Below, piece by piece: positions 24,764 to 32,594 of a stretch of DNA of 32,716 nt (its first letter is position 1; each line of letters opens with the position of its first letter). The DNA comes from Chloroflexota bacterium (lineage in GTDB: Bacteria > Chloroflexota > Anaerolineae > Anaerolineales > UBA11858): positions 1 through 32,716 of the forward strand of contig QMOK01000006.1 of NCBI GenBank assembly GCA_003648195.1, read 5' to 3'. A model generated the notes under the pieces. It was not told the origin of the DNA. It did no database searches and was given only the letters and a program-made list of their open reading frames with translations. The position numbers and the translations under genes were made by a program.

Positions 24764-25351
24764 TCACGAAATTTCGTTGACAACGTGAAATACCTCGGCC
24801 AAATCACGCCCCACCGCATCTGCCTGCTTCCACCCGGTCAACCCTTCGGCCACGGGATTTATAAATATTATTTGCCCAATATTGTCGGTGGCTATTACCG
24901 CGTCTCCAATGCTGTGTAATGTTGCATTAAGCCATTGCTCGCTTTCTTTTAACCTGGTCTCTAGTTTATGTCTATAAAGTGCCATCTCAATGGTAGTGAG
25001 CAATTCTCTCCCATTGATAGGTTTTATGGTGTAACCAAACGGTTCGGTAAGTTTAGCTCGCTGCAAAATTGCATCGTCTGAAAAATCGGTTAAGTAGATT
25101 ACGGGGATATTGAAATGGCATTGAATCTGGTGAGTCGCTTCAATGCCGTCCACTTCTCCTTTCAACTTGATGTCCATCAATACAATATCTGGCAGCATTT
25201 TACCAGCCTGTCGTACTACTTCCTCGCCGGAGGTGACGATACCCAAAACGTTGTAACCTAAAGATGTCAGCGTATTCCGGATACTTTTGCCTACAATGAG
25301 TTCGTCTTCGGCAATTAGTATCCGCGTTTCTATCTCATTATTTTCATTCAC
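24764..25351 (-). CDS. receiver-PAS upstream part of the same split hybrid kinase
   Basis: 195 residues. The receiver domain (about 9-125) has the acidic pair in LIAEDE, phospho-acceptor Asp60 (VLMDIKL) and Lys in TIKPI, so it can probably be phosphorylated. A PAS domain begins at about 140 (LHSIGDAVIATDNIGQIIFI) and breaks off at VVNEIS followed by TGA (24764-24766). The codon after the TGA continues the PAS sequence (KPIENP). In related proteins Arg stands at this place, so a CGA to TGA change explains the split. The product could act alone as a receiver-PAS protein. Confidence 0.8.
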   Translation of the reverse strand: MNENNEIETRILIAEDELIVGKSIRNTLTSLGYNVLGIVTSGEEVVRQAGKMLPDIVLMDIKLKGEVDGIEATHQIQCHFNIPVIYLTDFSDDAILQRAKLTEPFGYTIKPINGRELLTTIEMALYRHKLETRLKESEQWLNATLHSIGDAVIATDNIGQIIFINPVAEGLTGWKQADAVGRDLAEVFHVVNEIS

Positions 25352-25662
25352 TATCGGTTTTCCTTTGTTGATGGAGTTTGCTATACTTTAGCCGCTCTGA
25401 ATATGAAATAAGTTTTTTATTTGAACGGGAGTTTGTCTTACTATGTTGATTATACTTCATTAACATTAAAACCGAGGCGGTTTTCTTGATAGTGGCACTG
25501 CATGCGCTCAGGTGATACTAAAAAAGACTGACTCTTCGTTCAGAATATCATTTTGAGCCAGCGGAGAGAAGCCTTTGATTAAGTGCTAGAACACAGTGCA
25601 TATTTACGTTAAAGATTCCCCCTTTGCTGTCGGAATGATGTGCTTATGATGATTCGTGCGTC
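25352..25662. other. gene-free stretch
   Basis: I see no gene, hairpin with T-run or clear promoter here. It separates the response-regulator gene from a serine-hydrolase remnant. Confidence 0.5.
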
Positions 25663-25985
25663 TCACTTTGCCGCAGGGATGATATATTCGTTCAATAGCA
25701 TCTCTGGGATAAAAAAGTCGTTGTCACGCAGTTTGCTGGTAAAGACCACCACCATATTTTTCTCAGGAACGATATAAATGAACTGCCCCTGGTAGCCCAG
25801 CGCCATATAGTAACCGGCATCAAGGCCGGGGTGGAGGCGGGGGGCGGGGTTATCGCCAGAGTGGGCGTGTTTGCTATCTCTGGCGCTGAAATGGCTTTTT
25901 GTTCGCTGCTGCAAGCCGCGAGGTTAAAGGCGAACAAGAAGGCCAACACGAACATTCTACAAAGAATAGGCCGGTTGTGTGTCAT
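25663..25985 (-). pseudogene. serine hydrolase (beta-lactamase family) lipoprotein remnant, middle deleted
   Basis: From 25985 the frame encodes a signal peptide with lipobox (LFAFNLAACSS) and a Thr/Pro-rich linker ending near PPPASTP. After about 25835 the recognisable protein continues in another frame: DAGYYMALGYQGQFIYIVP, then VVVFTSKLRDNDFFIPE, ending IIPAAK at 25663. That end is the typical C-terminus of class C beta-lactamase-like serine hydrolases. The catalytic Ser-x-x-Lys and Tyr-x-Asn regions, several hundred residues, are absent. The two ends are out of frame, so no active enzyme can be made. Confidence 0.75.
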
Positions 25986-26004
25986 TTTTCTCCATGCTAT
26001 TGGT

Positions 26005-28347
26005 TTAGTCTTGGTTTATATCTAAGCAGAGCGGCATACCGATAGTATCGTCCAGAATCACGTCAGGGAATGTCGGGTCTTCGTCCGGGAATGAGCCGAT
26101 TCCGTGATACATTTCTAGAAACTCGGGCACGGCAAAGACCACTTCGTGCATGTAGGTGCGTTGCTGCTGCTCAGCGAACAGCGCCGCTTCTTGCACCGAG
26201 ACGCAGCCATCACCATCACTGTCGGCAGATTTGTCGCTGAATGCGATGTTGAAATAATGGGTAAACACCCCGCCTATAATGGGCAGTCCTTCCTCTTCTA
26301 AGCCGCTCCAGCCGTACTCGTCCCCATCTACTGCCGCGATGCTTAGGTAGGGCGCCGGGTCGTTAGCGACCACGCCGGTGAAATTGGCGGCCTGACAGGC
26401 GTCTATGACCAATACTCGCCGCCGGCTGGGGATTTTTTCCCACGCGTCAGCGAAGAAGTTGTTCCACTCTAGCACATCGCTTAGGTAACGCCCGTGCGCG
26501 GCCACGTAGACCAGCACCACGTCTTCTTCGGCGGCGTTTTCTGCCAGCCAATCCAAATCATCTCGCAGCGTTTCCCCATCAAACTCCTTTAGCTCGTGGA
26601 TATGTTTGGGATTCCAACCTGCATTTATCAATATCTCTCGCATTTGTGTGATGCCAATATAGTCTACCGGCAGGTCGGTCATGTTGACGTCGCTGTAGTC
26701 GTCTTTTTGTGCCAGCACCGCCCATCCCGTGAATCTCCCGCCATTGCTAGTTTGGTTAGAAGAAGTCGGAGTGGGGGCATTTTCTTTGTCATAGACCCAA
26801 TCTAGGAATAATTTGGTCAGATCGCATTGGCAATGCTGTTCGGCTAATGCCCAAAACGCCGTGCCTGTGCCAATATCCCATTTGTAAGTTTGGTAGTAGT
26901 CGCGCAGGAAGATGTCAAAGGTCTTTTGCCCCATCTCTTCTGCCAGGGTTTGGATGAAGATTGGCCCGCGCCCGTAGACGATGGCTCCATATTCTCTGCC
27001 CTCATAATCACCAGCGGGCAGGCCAATGGGGATGTCGGCGTAATCAACACGGCTCCAGCGGTAATCCCACGAATCGCGATAATCTTCGGCGGCGAAATTG
27101 CTGTATCTGTCTTCAAAGTAGAGACCGGTGAGGTATTGTACAATGGCTTCATCTACCCAGGGTTCGCCCATTTGGTCATTGCCAACGGCGTTGTAGAACC
27201 ATTGGTGACCGACTTCGTGCGCGATGACGGATTCCATCATCACCGCGGCTGGTAAACCGCCTATTTCCGCGTTGAGGTCGTAAACGCCAAGGGTGATGCC
27301 CGTCATGCCAGGATATTCAATCCCCAGCGCTTGCATGGGTGTGCTGGCAACGTCAAACTCTGTGTATGGATAGGTGCCGAAGCGGTCGCTAAAAACGTTT
27401 AGCGCATGGGACGCAATTTCTAGGGCCAGATTCCCTGCTTTTTGGTATTCGGCAAAGGTGTAGCTGTTGACTATTGTGTCTCCCACTCTATTGCTGACCT
27501 TGACGTAGTGCTCGCTGGCAGCGAGGTAAAAATCACGGGCAGGGCCAGCGGCAATGGTTACTATTTGTTGGTCTCCCTCTTGCTTGTTATTTATCTCTAC
27601 GCCAGGAGCAACGATGATTAAGTCTGCGGGAGCGGTGACGCGCACTAGGTAAAAGCTGGCGTCAAAGTATGAGAGATCGCCGTTGGAGTAGGGGGCGTAG
27701 GCGTACCATCCATCTTCATCGTAGGCGGGAACGGCGGGGTAGAATTCGTCTAAGACCAGCACTTCTTCAAAGTAGCCGAATAAACCATAGTTGCCGGCCA
27801 TTGTGCGCGTTACGGTTACTTCAAAATCCATTTCGATGATGGCACGTTCGCCGGGTTGCAGTGCGCTTGGGAGAGGCACACGGAGCGAGCTGTTTTTCGC
27901 TTCGTAGGCGGATTCAACATCCGCGCCATCTACTTTTACATTAGAGACGGTCAACCCTCCGCCAGAGGTGTTCGGGAAGAGGCGGAAATAAACTTCGTTG
28001 AGTGGTTCATTTTCCTGGTTGGTGTAACGCAGTTCCTGATGGCCTTGGAGGACATCTAGCCCGGCGGGGATTTCCAGCTCAATATGGTAGATGGTCGCGC
28101 CTGGGAGTTGCTCGAGTACGGGCTGTTCGGCGTTGATAAGCCCCGTGCTGAAGACCTCGCGATCGTCCCAGCCTGCTTCAAAGGGATCGGACGCAACGGA
28201 CGCGGGTTCAACTTCTGTGGGGGAGGGTGATGTCAGAACCTCTGGCGCTGGGGTGGGTTCGGCCTGTTTGCACCCTCCTAGCAAGGCTATGATAGCCATT
28301 GCGGCAGCGATGAGGTGCATGAAGTGTTTTGGGCGTTGGGTGGACAT
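26005..28347 (-). CDS. lipoprotein with M1 aminopeptidase domain fused to a caspase-like domain
   Basis: 780 residues. The signal peptide ends in a lipobox (ALLGGC, Cys26), so the protein is lipid-anchored outside the membrane. Residues about 75-520 are an M1 (gluzincin) metallopeptidase with zinc site His377-Glu-Val-Gly-His381 and Glu400 (WVDEAI). After a short linker, about 555-770 is a caspase-like domain with His618 (VAAHGR) and Cys651 (VIDACQAAN) in the correct order of the clan CD dyad. Within it, D709-S-D-G-D-G ... E720 is a perfect EF-hand-type calcium loop. The GxMEN substrate motif of classic M1 enzymes is not obvious. The frame is uninterrupted. A two-protease envelope enzyme, possibly calcium-controlled, is inferred. 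Confidence 0.85.
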   Translation of the reverse strand: MSTQRPKHFMHLIAAAMAIIALLGGCKQAEPTPAPEVLTSPSPTEVEPASVASDPFEAGWDDREVFSTGLINAEQPVLEQLPGATIYHIELEIPAGLDVLQGHQELRYTNQENEPLNEVYFRLFPNTSGGGLTVSNVKVDGADVESAYEAKNSSLRVPLPSALQPGERAIIEMDFEVTVTRTMAGNYGLFGYFEEVLVLDEFYPAVPAYDEDGWYAYAPYSNGDLSYFDASFYLVRVTAPADLIIVAPGVEINNKQEGDQQIVTIAAGPARDFYLAASEHYVKVSNRVGDTIVNSYTFAEYQKAGNLALEIASHALNVFSDRFGTYPYTEFDVASTPMQALGIEYPGMTGITLGVYDLNAEIGGLPAAVMMESVIAHEVGHQWFYNAVGNDQMGEPWVDEAIVQYLTGLYFEDRYSNFAAEDYRDSWDYRWSRVDYADIPIGLPAGDYEGREYGAIVYGRGPIFIQTLAEEMGQKTFDIFLRDYYQTYKWDIGTGTAFWALAEQHCQCDLTKLFLDWVYDKENAPTPTSSNQTSNGGRFTGWAVLAQKDDYSDVNMTDLPVDYIGITQMREILINAGWNPKHIHELKEFDGETLRDDLDWLAENAAEEDVVLVYVAAHGRYLSDVLEWNNFFADAWEKIPSRRRVLVIDACQAANFTGVVANDPAPYLSIAAVDGDEYGWSGLEEEGLPIIGGVFTHYFNIAFSDKSADSDGDGCVSVQEAALFAEQQQRTYMHEVVFAVPEFLEMYHGIGSFPDEDPTFPDVILDDTIGMPLCLDINQD

Positions 28348-28556
28348 AGTTTATTCCTTTGTTGTGAGGGGGATTTGGGGAATTGGTAGGCTGGGAAACT
28401 GGTAGGTTGGTAGATTGGTTTCTACGTACCAAGCTTGTTATAGTAATACGCAAAAAAATGAGATTTGGTTCAACTTTGGGGTTGGTCGCTTACCCCAAGC
28501 GCAGATGATGCTTTCAAAATTTCGGTTTTATTTACCGTGAACTTATCTATTCCCCC

Positions 28557-29084
28557 TTAAGTATTGGTCTGACCGATTGCCTCCAATTGCCCCAAAACGT
28601 GTTCAGTCCCGCATTTTTTTGCCCGCCAATAGAGGTAGTCCCAATCTATAAGGGTGAAGACATTCCCCAGCATAGCTTCTACATCCTCCCAGTCGTGTTT
28701 CCCCACCTCTGTGCCGCGCCCCCATATAGCTTTGAGCAAGATGTTGTCTTCAGGAGGGATGACGGGGGCAATGACGCCCGCGACCTCATACCAATCCAAT
28801 CTTTCAGCCATCGCTTTGTCTAAATCTATGACATCCAATCCGGCGATGATGTCAATATTTGGCAATTTGATTCCCCGTACAGAGCCATCCCTTTGCCGCT
28901 CTACACGCGCTTCGGGAAAGAGAGCGGCTAATTGGTCTCCCTCCGTGGATGGGATTAGAATGTCCACATCGGTCAGCAGGCGGTGAGACCCGTAAACTGA
29001 GGCAGCCGCTCCCGCAAATACGCACCAGGTTATTTTTGCTTCGTCTAAACGGCGGGCGACTTCTTTTAGAGGTAGTGAGTTCAT
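28557..29084 (-). CDS. MNT-like nucleotidyltransferase
   Basis: 175 residues. The nucleotidyltransferase core shows FAGAAASVYGSHRLLTDVDI, with the GS-type motif replaced by GAAAS and the DVD metal pair, then a third strand (IDIIAGLDVIDL). The C-terminal half (PPEDNILLKAIWGRG, then KHDWEDVEAML) resembles DUF1814/AbiEii-related proteins. Such proteins can be toxins or antitoxins in two-gene systems, but no dedicated partner is adjacent; the neighbour upstream on this strand is a histidine-phosphatase remnant whose C-terminal frame stops at 29087, only 2 bases before this ATG. It is possible that this gene was once co-transcribed with that phosphatase. Confidence 0.75.
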   Translation of the reverse strand: MNSLPLKEVARRLDEAKITWCVFAGAAASVYGSHRLLTDVDILIPSTEGDQLAALFPEARVERQRDGSVRGIKLPNIDIIAGLDVIDLDKAMAERLDWYEVAGVIAPVIPPEDNILLKAIWGRGTEVGKHDWEDVEAMLGNVFTLIDWDYLYWRAKKCGTEHVLGQLEAIGQTNT

Positions 29085-29086
29085 AT

Positions 29087-29236
29087 TTATTCAGCCACTA
29101 AATGAAAATGGAGTTGCTTGATATCCTTGGCCTGCAAGTGGAATGTTTTCGTCTGGCATCCAATCAGCGTGCGCGTGACGTATCAGGTAGAGAGTGGGCA
29201 TAGTTCATCGTGTTTTTCTGATAGTGTTATGCTGGA
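29087..29236 (-). pseudogene. histidine phosphatase remnant, copy 1 (ends kept, middle deleted)
   Basis: From an ATG at 29201 the strand encodes LYLIRHAHADW, the catalytic RHG-type start of histidine phosphatases, and runs to about GQGYQ. The next bases, in another frame, encode QLHFHLVAE and a TAA at 29087, plausible as the C-terminus of the same gene. Only about 35 codons remain of a family near 150-200. The upstream 35 bases are also shared with copy 2 at 30170-30314. Confidence 0.65.
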
Positions 29237-29268
29237 CAATCCATCTGTATTTTCCCCCATCATCTCCA

Positions 29269-29316
29269 CTATCGAACGCGGATGCCTTTCTCGGTGACTA
29301 CAATGTAATGGCCTCT
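29269..29316 (-). pseudogene. DUF5615-type toxin C-terminal remnant
   Basis: Directly after the DUF433 stop, in another frame, lies RGHYIVVTEKGIRVR then TAG (29269-29271). This is the usual end of DUF5615 PIN-like proteins, the standard partner of DUF433. The preceding hundred or so codons are missing. Confidence 0.6.
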
Positions 29317-29528
29317 TACTCCACTACGTTAGCTGCATAGGTTATGGCTGCCTCAATATCTACAGCTTCCAATCGGGGATACTCATGCAGAATTTCTTCG
29401 GTTCTAATACCTTGTCCTAGCATTTTTAAAATGAGCGCAACAGGAAGCCGCGTTCCACGAATAATGGGCTTTCCAACCATGATGTTGGGATCAAGAATAA
29501 TTCGACCGTGTATATTGTTATTTTTCAT
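29316..29528 (-). CDS. DUF433 (VapB45-like) antitoxin
   Basis: 70 residues, normal for DUF433. The motif IMVGKPIIRGTRLPVALILKML and the EYPRLEAVDIEAAITYA helix are the family signature, a small winged or helix-turn-helix domain. DUF433 genes usually precede a DUF5615 PIN-like toxin, of which only the last codons remain here (29269-29316). The protein is therefore probably an orphan antitoxin; it may still bind DNA. Confidence 0.82.
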   Translation of the reverse strand: MKNNNIHGRIILDPNIMVGKPIIRGTRLPVALILKMLGQGIRTEEILHEYPRLEAVDIEAAITYAANVVE

Positions 29529-29578
29529 CGGTTCCAGGGATTATTGGCGCCGTGGACGGCACTGTGAGCGGGATATGG

Positions 29579-29845
29579 TTATTTGTATACCTCTCGGCGA
29601 TGTCTAGCTTTCAAGACAACCAGCTTACCAGTTGTTCGATCTAGCTGGTAAATGATCCGATAGTTACCTACACGGTATTTGAATGCCCCGCTCCACTCGT
29701 CTCCTAGCGCTTGATGGCGCAATAGTTCTGCGTTTTCTCCCATCCATTCTAGTTTGTCCAAAAGACGTGTCCGCATAGTGCTATCAAGACGCTTCATGTC
29801 TTCTTGCGCCACAACAGTCAAGACGACTTGAAAAGGCCTCGTCAT
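29579..29845 (-). CDS. RelE/ParE-superfamily toxin
   Basis: 88 residues. The fold is indicated by VVLTVVAQEDMKRLDSTMRT, the LGDEWSGAFKYRVGNYRIIY strand block with basic residues and the C-terminal VVLKARHRREVY, whose His-Arg/Tyr end is typical of RelE-type mRNA interferases that act on the ribosome. Its ATG overlaps the stop of the upstream antitoxin gene by 4 bases. It appears intact and would need its partner for tolerance. Confidence 0.87.
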   Translation of the reverse strand: MTRPFQVVLTVVAQEDMKRLDSTMRTRLLDKLEWMGENAELLRHQALGDEWSGAFKYRVGNYRIIYQLDRTTGKLVVLKARHRREVYK

Positions 29846-30078
29846 TCAATTTGCTCCCGAAAGCTTTCCAAATCCACACTTTCCCCAAAACTTGCCTGTT
29901 CTATGGAGCGTCTGAGAGATGATGCAAACTCGGGTTGTAATTCTGAATTATCTTCATCTTGCAATCCTATCAATGCATCCATTAATTGGGTAAGCCAGAC
30001 ACTCAGGCGTTTATCTATAGTATTTTCAATCATTTCTTCAAATTCTTTTGCTGTCAATGTTCCTAAGACGTTTTCCAT
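29842..30078 (-). CDS. antitoxin partner of the RelE/ParE toxin
   Basis: 78 residues, helical and acidic. The start (VLGTLTAKEFEEMIENTIDK) is like small antitoxins paired with RelE toxins in cyanobacteria and Chloroflexi, with the acidic C-terminus (FGESVDLESFREQIE) expected to cover the toxin. The family is not certain. It precedes the toxin in the normal order, with a 4-base overlap. GGAG lies upstream of the ATG. Confidence 0.72.
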   Translation of the reverse strand: MENVLGTLTAKEFEEMIENTIDKRLSVWLTQLMDALIGLQDEDNSELQPEFASSLRRSIEQASFGESVDLESFREQIE

Positions 30079-30483
30079 ATCTCAACTCCTTTCATAGTCT
30101 GGCCCATTGCTTTGTAACCAGTCATTAGGATATTCAATATACTTAATTATACTCCACAATCTCACCCCTCAGCTACCAAATGAAAATGGAGTTGCTTGAT
30201 ATCCTTGGCCTGCAAATGGTCGGTTTTTATCTGGCGTCCAATCAGCGTGCGCGTGACGTATCAGGTAGAGAGTGGTTATGGTTTACCGTGTTTTTCTGAC
30301 GGGGTTACGCTGCTCAGGGGATGTTTTCGGCCTTGATCCTAATGTGGCTTCAATAAAAAATTAACCCTTACAAATCACGCTGCGTGTTGCGGAACGCAGT
30401 GAGGTATACTCGCAATTACATGTCCTTAGCGGGGATTCTTTCAGTGAAGCTTGTTTAGGGTGAATAGATATTGCTTTGTGTCT
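30079..30483. other. gene-free stretch containing histidine-phosphatase remnant copy 2
   Basis: Apart from the remnant at 30170-30314, I find no gene, terminator or promoter that can be supported here. Confidence 0.5.
30170..30314 (-). pseudogene. histidine phosphatase remnant, copy 2
   Basis: It is mostly identical to copy 1, reading LYLIRHAHADW then GQGYQ and, in the second frame, QLHFHLVAEG before TGA. The start ATG of copy 1 is ATA here. The same internal junction is present in both copies, so the deletion came before the duplication or one copy was made from the other. The two copies flank the DUF433 remnant and the intact RelE-type pair. Confidence 0.65.
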
Positions 30484-31538
30484 TTATCTAAATATGAGTA
30501 CACCGTATATAATTATAATCACGACGGTAAATGTTATCAGTCCAATTTGCTTCATTTTTGAAAACTTATGCCATCTCATCCTTATTTCAAAAACATCTGA
30601 CATAAGTTTACCCAACACCCAACCAGTACCTGCTCCAACACACAAGGAAACGATAGTTCCAATTACCGCAAGCCAACCTTGAATGCCTAATTTTTCCGTA
30701 TTTGGGCCGTAAAATGCTCCGCCTAAAAAAATTCCGAGAATCGCGCCCAAAAATTTTGCAGGAACTTGTTGCTGTGAAGCAAAGTATTTTTCTTTTGCAT
30801 TTCTAATAACATCTCGTTCTTTCTTTGACGCTGGAAAAATACTCTCATTGTGTCGAATTAAACTTACATGCTGGCTGAAAGTTTGCGACGGTGTCTCCAA
30901 TTGCTTAGTTGTTTCACGCAAATAAGGACTTGGTGGAATTGAAATAATAAAAAGGTTTTTTCCATCAATTTTTTCCTGAAAGCATTCAATATCTAGTGGT
31001 GTATCACATGCGGCATCAACCCAGTCTCGAATGTTACGTTCCGTTGGAAGTTTATCACCCACATCATAGAGTTTTCTACTTCCAGTAGCATCAATCATGT
31101 CCCCCGCTCCAAAAATTATATACCCCACCTCGTCTGCAGAGTATGCGTCGCCATTCGATACGCTCAGAACATCTTTTATTAGTTCGTTAATCTGCTTTTT
31201 TCGAAATTCATTATCTTCGTGATAAATCTTTGGTAATTGACGTTTAAAGTCAAGTTTTGCCCCTTCTTTTCTAGTTAGAAAACTTGGGATGGTTCATTTT
31301 GAACTAGAAATTAGTGGACACTTTTTCTCATTAAGCACATGTCATTGCGAACCCCCGTTTCTTGGGTGTGTGGCACGCTCTGCGCCCCCTTGCGGGGCTC
31401 TCCCTGATTTCAAAGCCACTGTGTTAACCGGGAGACTGCCACGTCACAAAAAACGTTCCTCGCAGTGACATATTGATTTGAAAAGTGTCTACATATTTGT
31501 GAACCATCCCGAAAACTTTTTACAATACCTGTGTTCAT
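30484..31538 (-). pseudogene. AlbA_2 (Schlafen-like) domain membrane protein gene, interrupted by a transposable element
   Basis: The gene's ATG is at 31538 (with GGAG 4 bases before) and encodes MNTGIVKS. After removal of 31286-31510 and one copy of the 8-base duplication, the frame continues FLTRKEGAKLDFKRQLP, then IKDVLSVSNGDA and VGYIIFGAGD: an AlbA_2 putative DNA/RNA-binding domain (about residues 10-130). Two membrane helices follow near the C-terminus (about 215-240 and 265-285 of the restored protein). As it stands, translation from 31538 ends inside the element, and the in-frame remainder has no ATG; a GTG at 31128 would give a 214-residue fragment. Function of such membrane AlbA_2 proteins is unknown; some act in defence. 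Confidence 0.82.
31286..31510. mobile_element. 225-bp MITE-like element with terminal inverted repeats and 8-bp target duplication
   Basis: Ends are GGGATGGTTCA (31286-31296) and TGAACCATCCC (31500-31510), with weaker pairing continuing inward (TGGACACTTTTT with GAAAAGTGTCTA). The direct repeat GAAAACTT flanks it on both sides (31278-31285 and 31511-31518). Inside, TGTCATTGCGA ... TCGCAGTGACA (31340-31470) is the same palindrome family as at 1595-1685. No transposase is encoded, so movement would need one in trans. Confidence 0.85.
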
Positions 31539-31642
31539 ATATCTCCATCATCTGTAGCTCAACGAGTTGCTTCACTTGCCAGTCGCTTTTACTCTTTTCC
31601 CTCTTCCCCAACCCGTAGGGGTGTCCTCATTTCCCCGTCTCT

Positions 31643-32594
31643 TTAAAACAAATACCTCGTCCCCACTGACCCCACCACAAACGCCCCCGGCATCTGATTT
31701 GCAAACTCATTGATCGCGTCAAAGCCCGTGCAGTGCATAGGAACGACCATTTCTGGGTTCAATTTCTTAATCTCATCAACCGCGTACTGAATATCCTCCG
31801 CGTTCGATCGTCCCAGGTGATACCCCCCCGATGATGCCCCATACCTTGTCCACACCGCTGATCTCACGAGCATAGTTGGCGGTGTTCACAATCCCCGAAT
31901 GGGCGCATCCAGAAAGGACAACCAACCCCTTACCCCTGACATTAATGACAATGGCCTGGTCGTCTTCAAGATAATCTGGGATAAACTCATCCCCTTTGCG
32001 GTAAGCCAGGTTTGTAGGGATACCCGCCGATTCCAAGCTCAAACGCGGAACAGCGCCCGTAGTCCAGCATCCAGGCCCAAGCCGGTAGGGTTCTTCGGAT
32101 AATATCAGGTCTGCGCCAGCCGCCTCCCAGTCCTCGCGTGGGATAATGATCGGGCCGTACTTTTTCCCAGTTCTCTCGCTAATTTTCCAGCGTTCCCGAA
32201 AGACGTGCGGATGGGCTATAAATGGGACAGAGCGGCCTTTTGCCCAATTCTCCATCTCCTCGATTGTGGCGTCCGCATCCCATTCCCGAACGCTTGGGCG
32301 GACAGCGATCTTTTCAAGCACATCGGTCATGGCCGCGTAGTGGTCATAGTGTCCGTGGCTGAGGGCAATCTTATCAACCGTGGCGAGGTCAATTCCCATG
32401 CGTTCCGCGTTTTCTAGCAGCGCAATGCGTGTAACCCCAGCGTCCCACAGGATTCTTATTCCCGCGTCCCTGAGGTCAACTAGCGCGGAGAATCCATGCT
32501 CTGCCAAGAGAGGCTTGTCGGTGAATCGCTTCACGGTATCGCTTGACTTGAGCATCAAATCGGCTCGGTTGTCAACCAAGATGGTAATCTCTAC
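31643..32594 (-). pseudogene. MBL-fold metallohydrolase, frameshifted and cut by an insertion sequence at its start
   Basis: The protein matches metallo-beta-lactamase-fold hydrolases of the dihydropterin/aminobenzene-phosphate-synthase-like group. The zinc motif is HGHYDH with His75 (numbered from the TTG at 32579), followed by GCAHSG and a C-terminal His in VPMHCTGF. Reading from the right, the frame breaks at a run of seven C on the plus strand (31823-31829): six would keep WGIIGGYHLGRS in frame. The N-terminal residues VEITILVDN are present but the start codon is not: the last bases before VEI belong to an insertion-sequence end (32595). It is likely inactive unless the homopolymer is a read error. 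Confidence 0.78.

Noticed and set aside
24764-24766. TGA read as an amino acid (alternative code) in the hybrid kinase
   Set aside because: Other intact genes here end in TGA, for example the UPF0175 and lipid kinase genes, so TGA is a normal stop.
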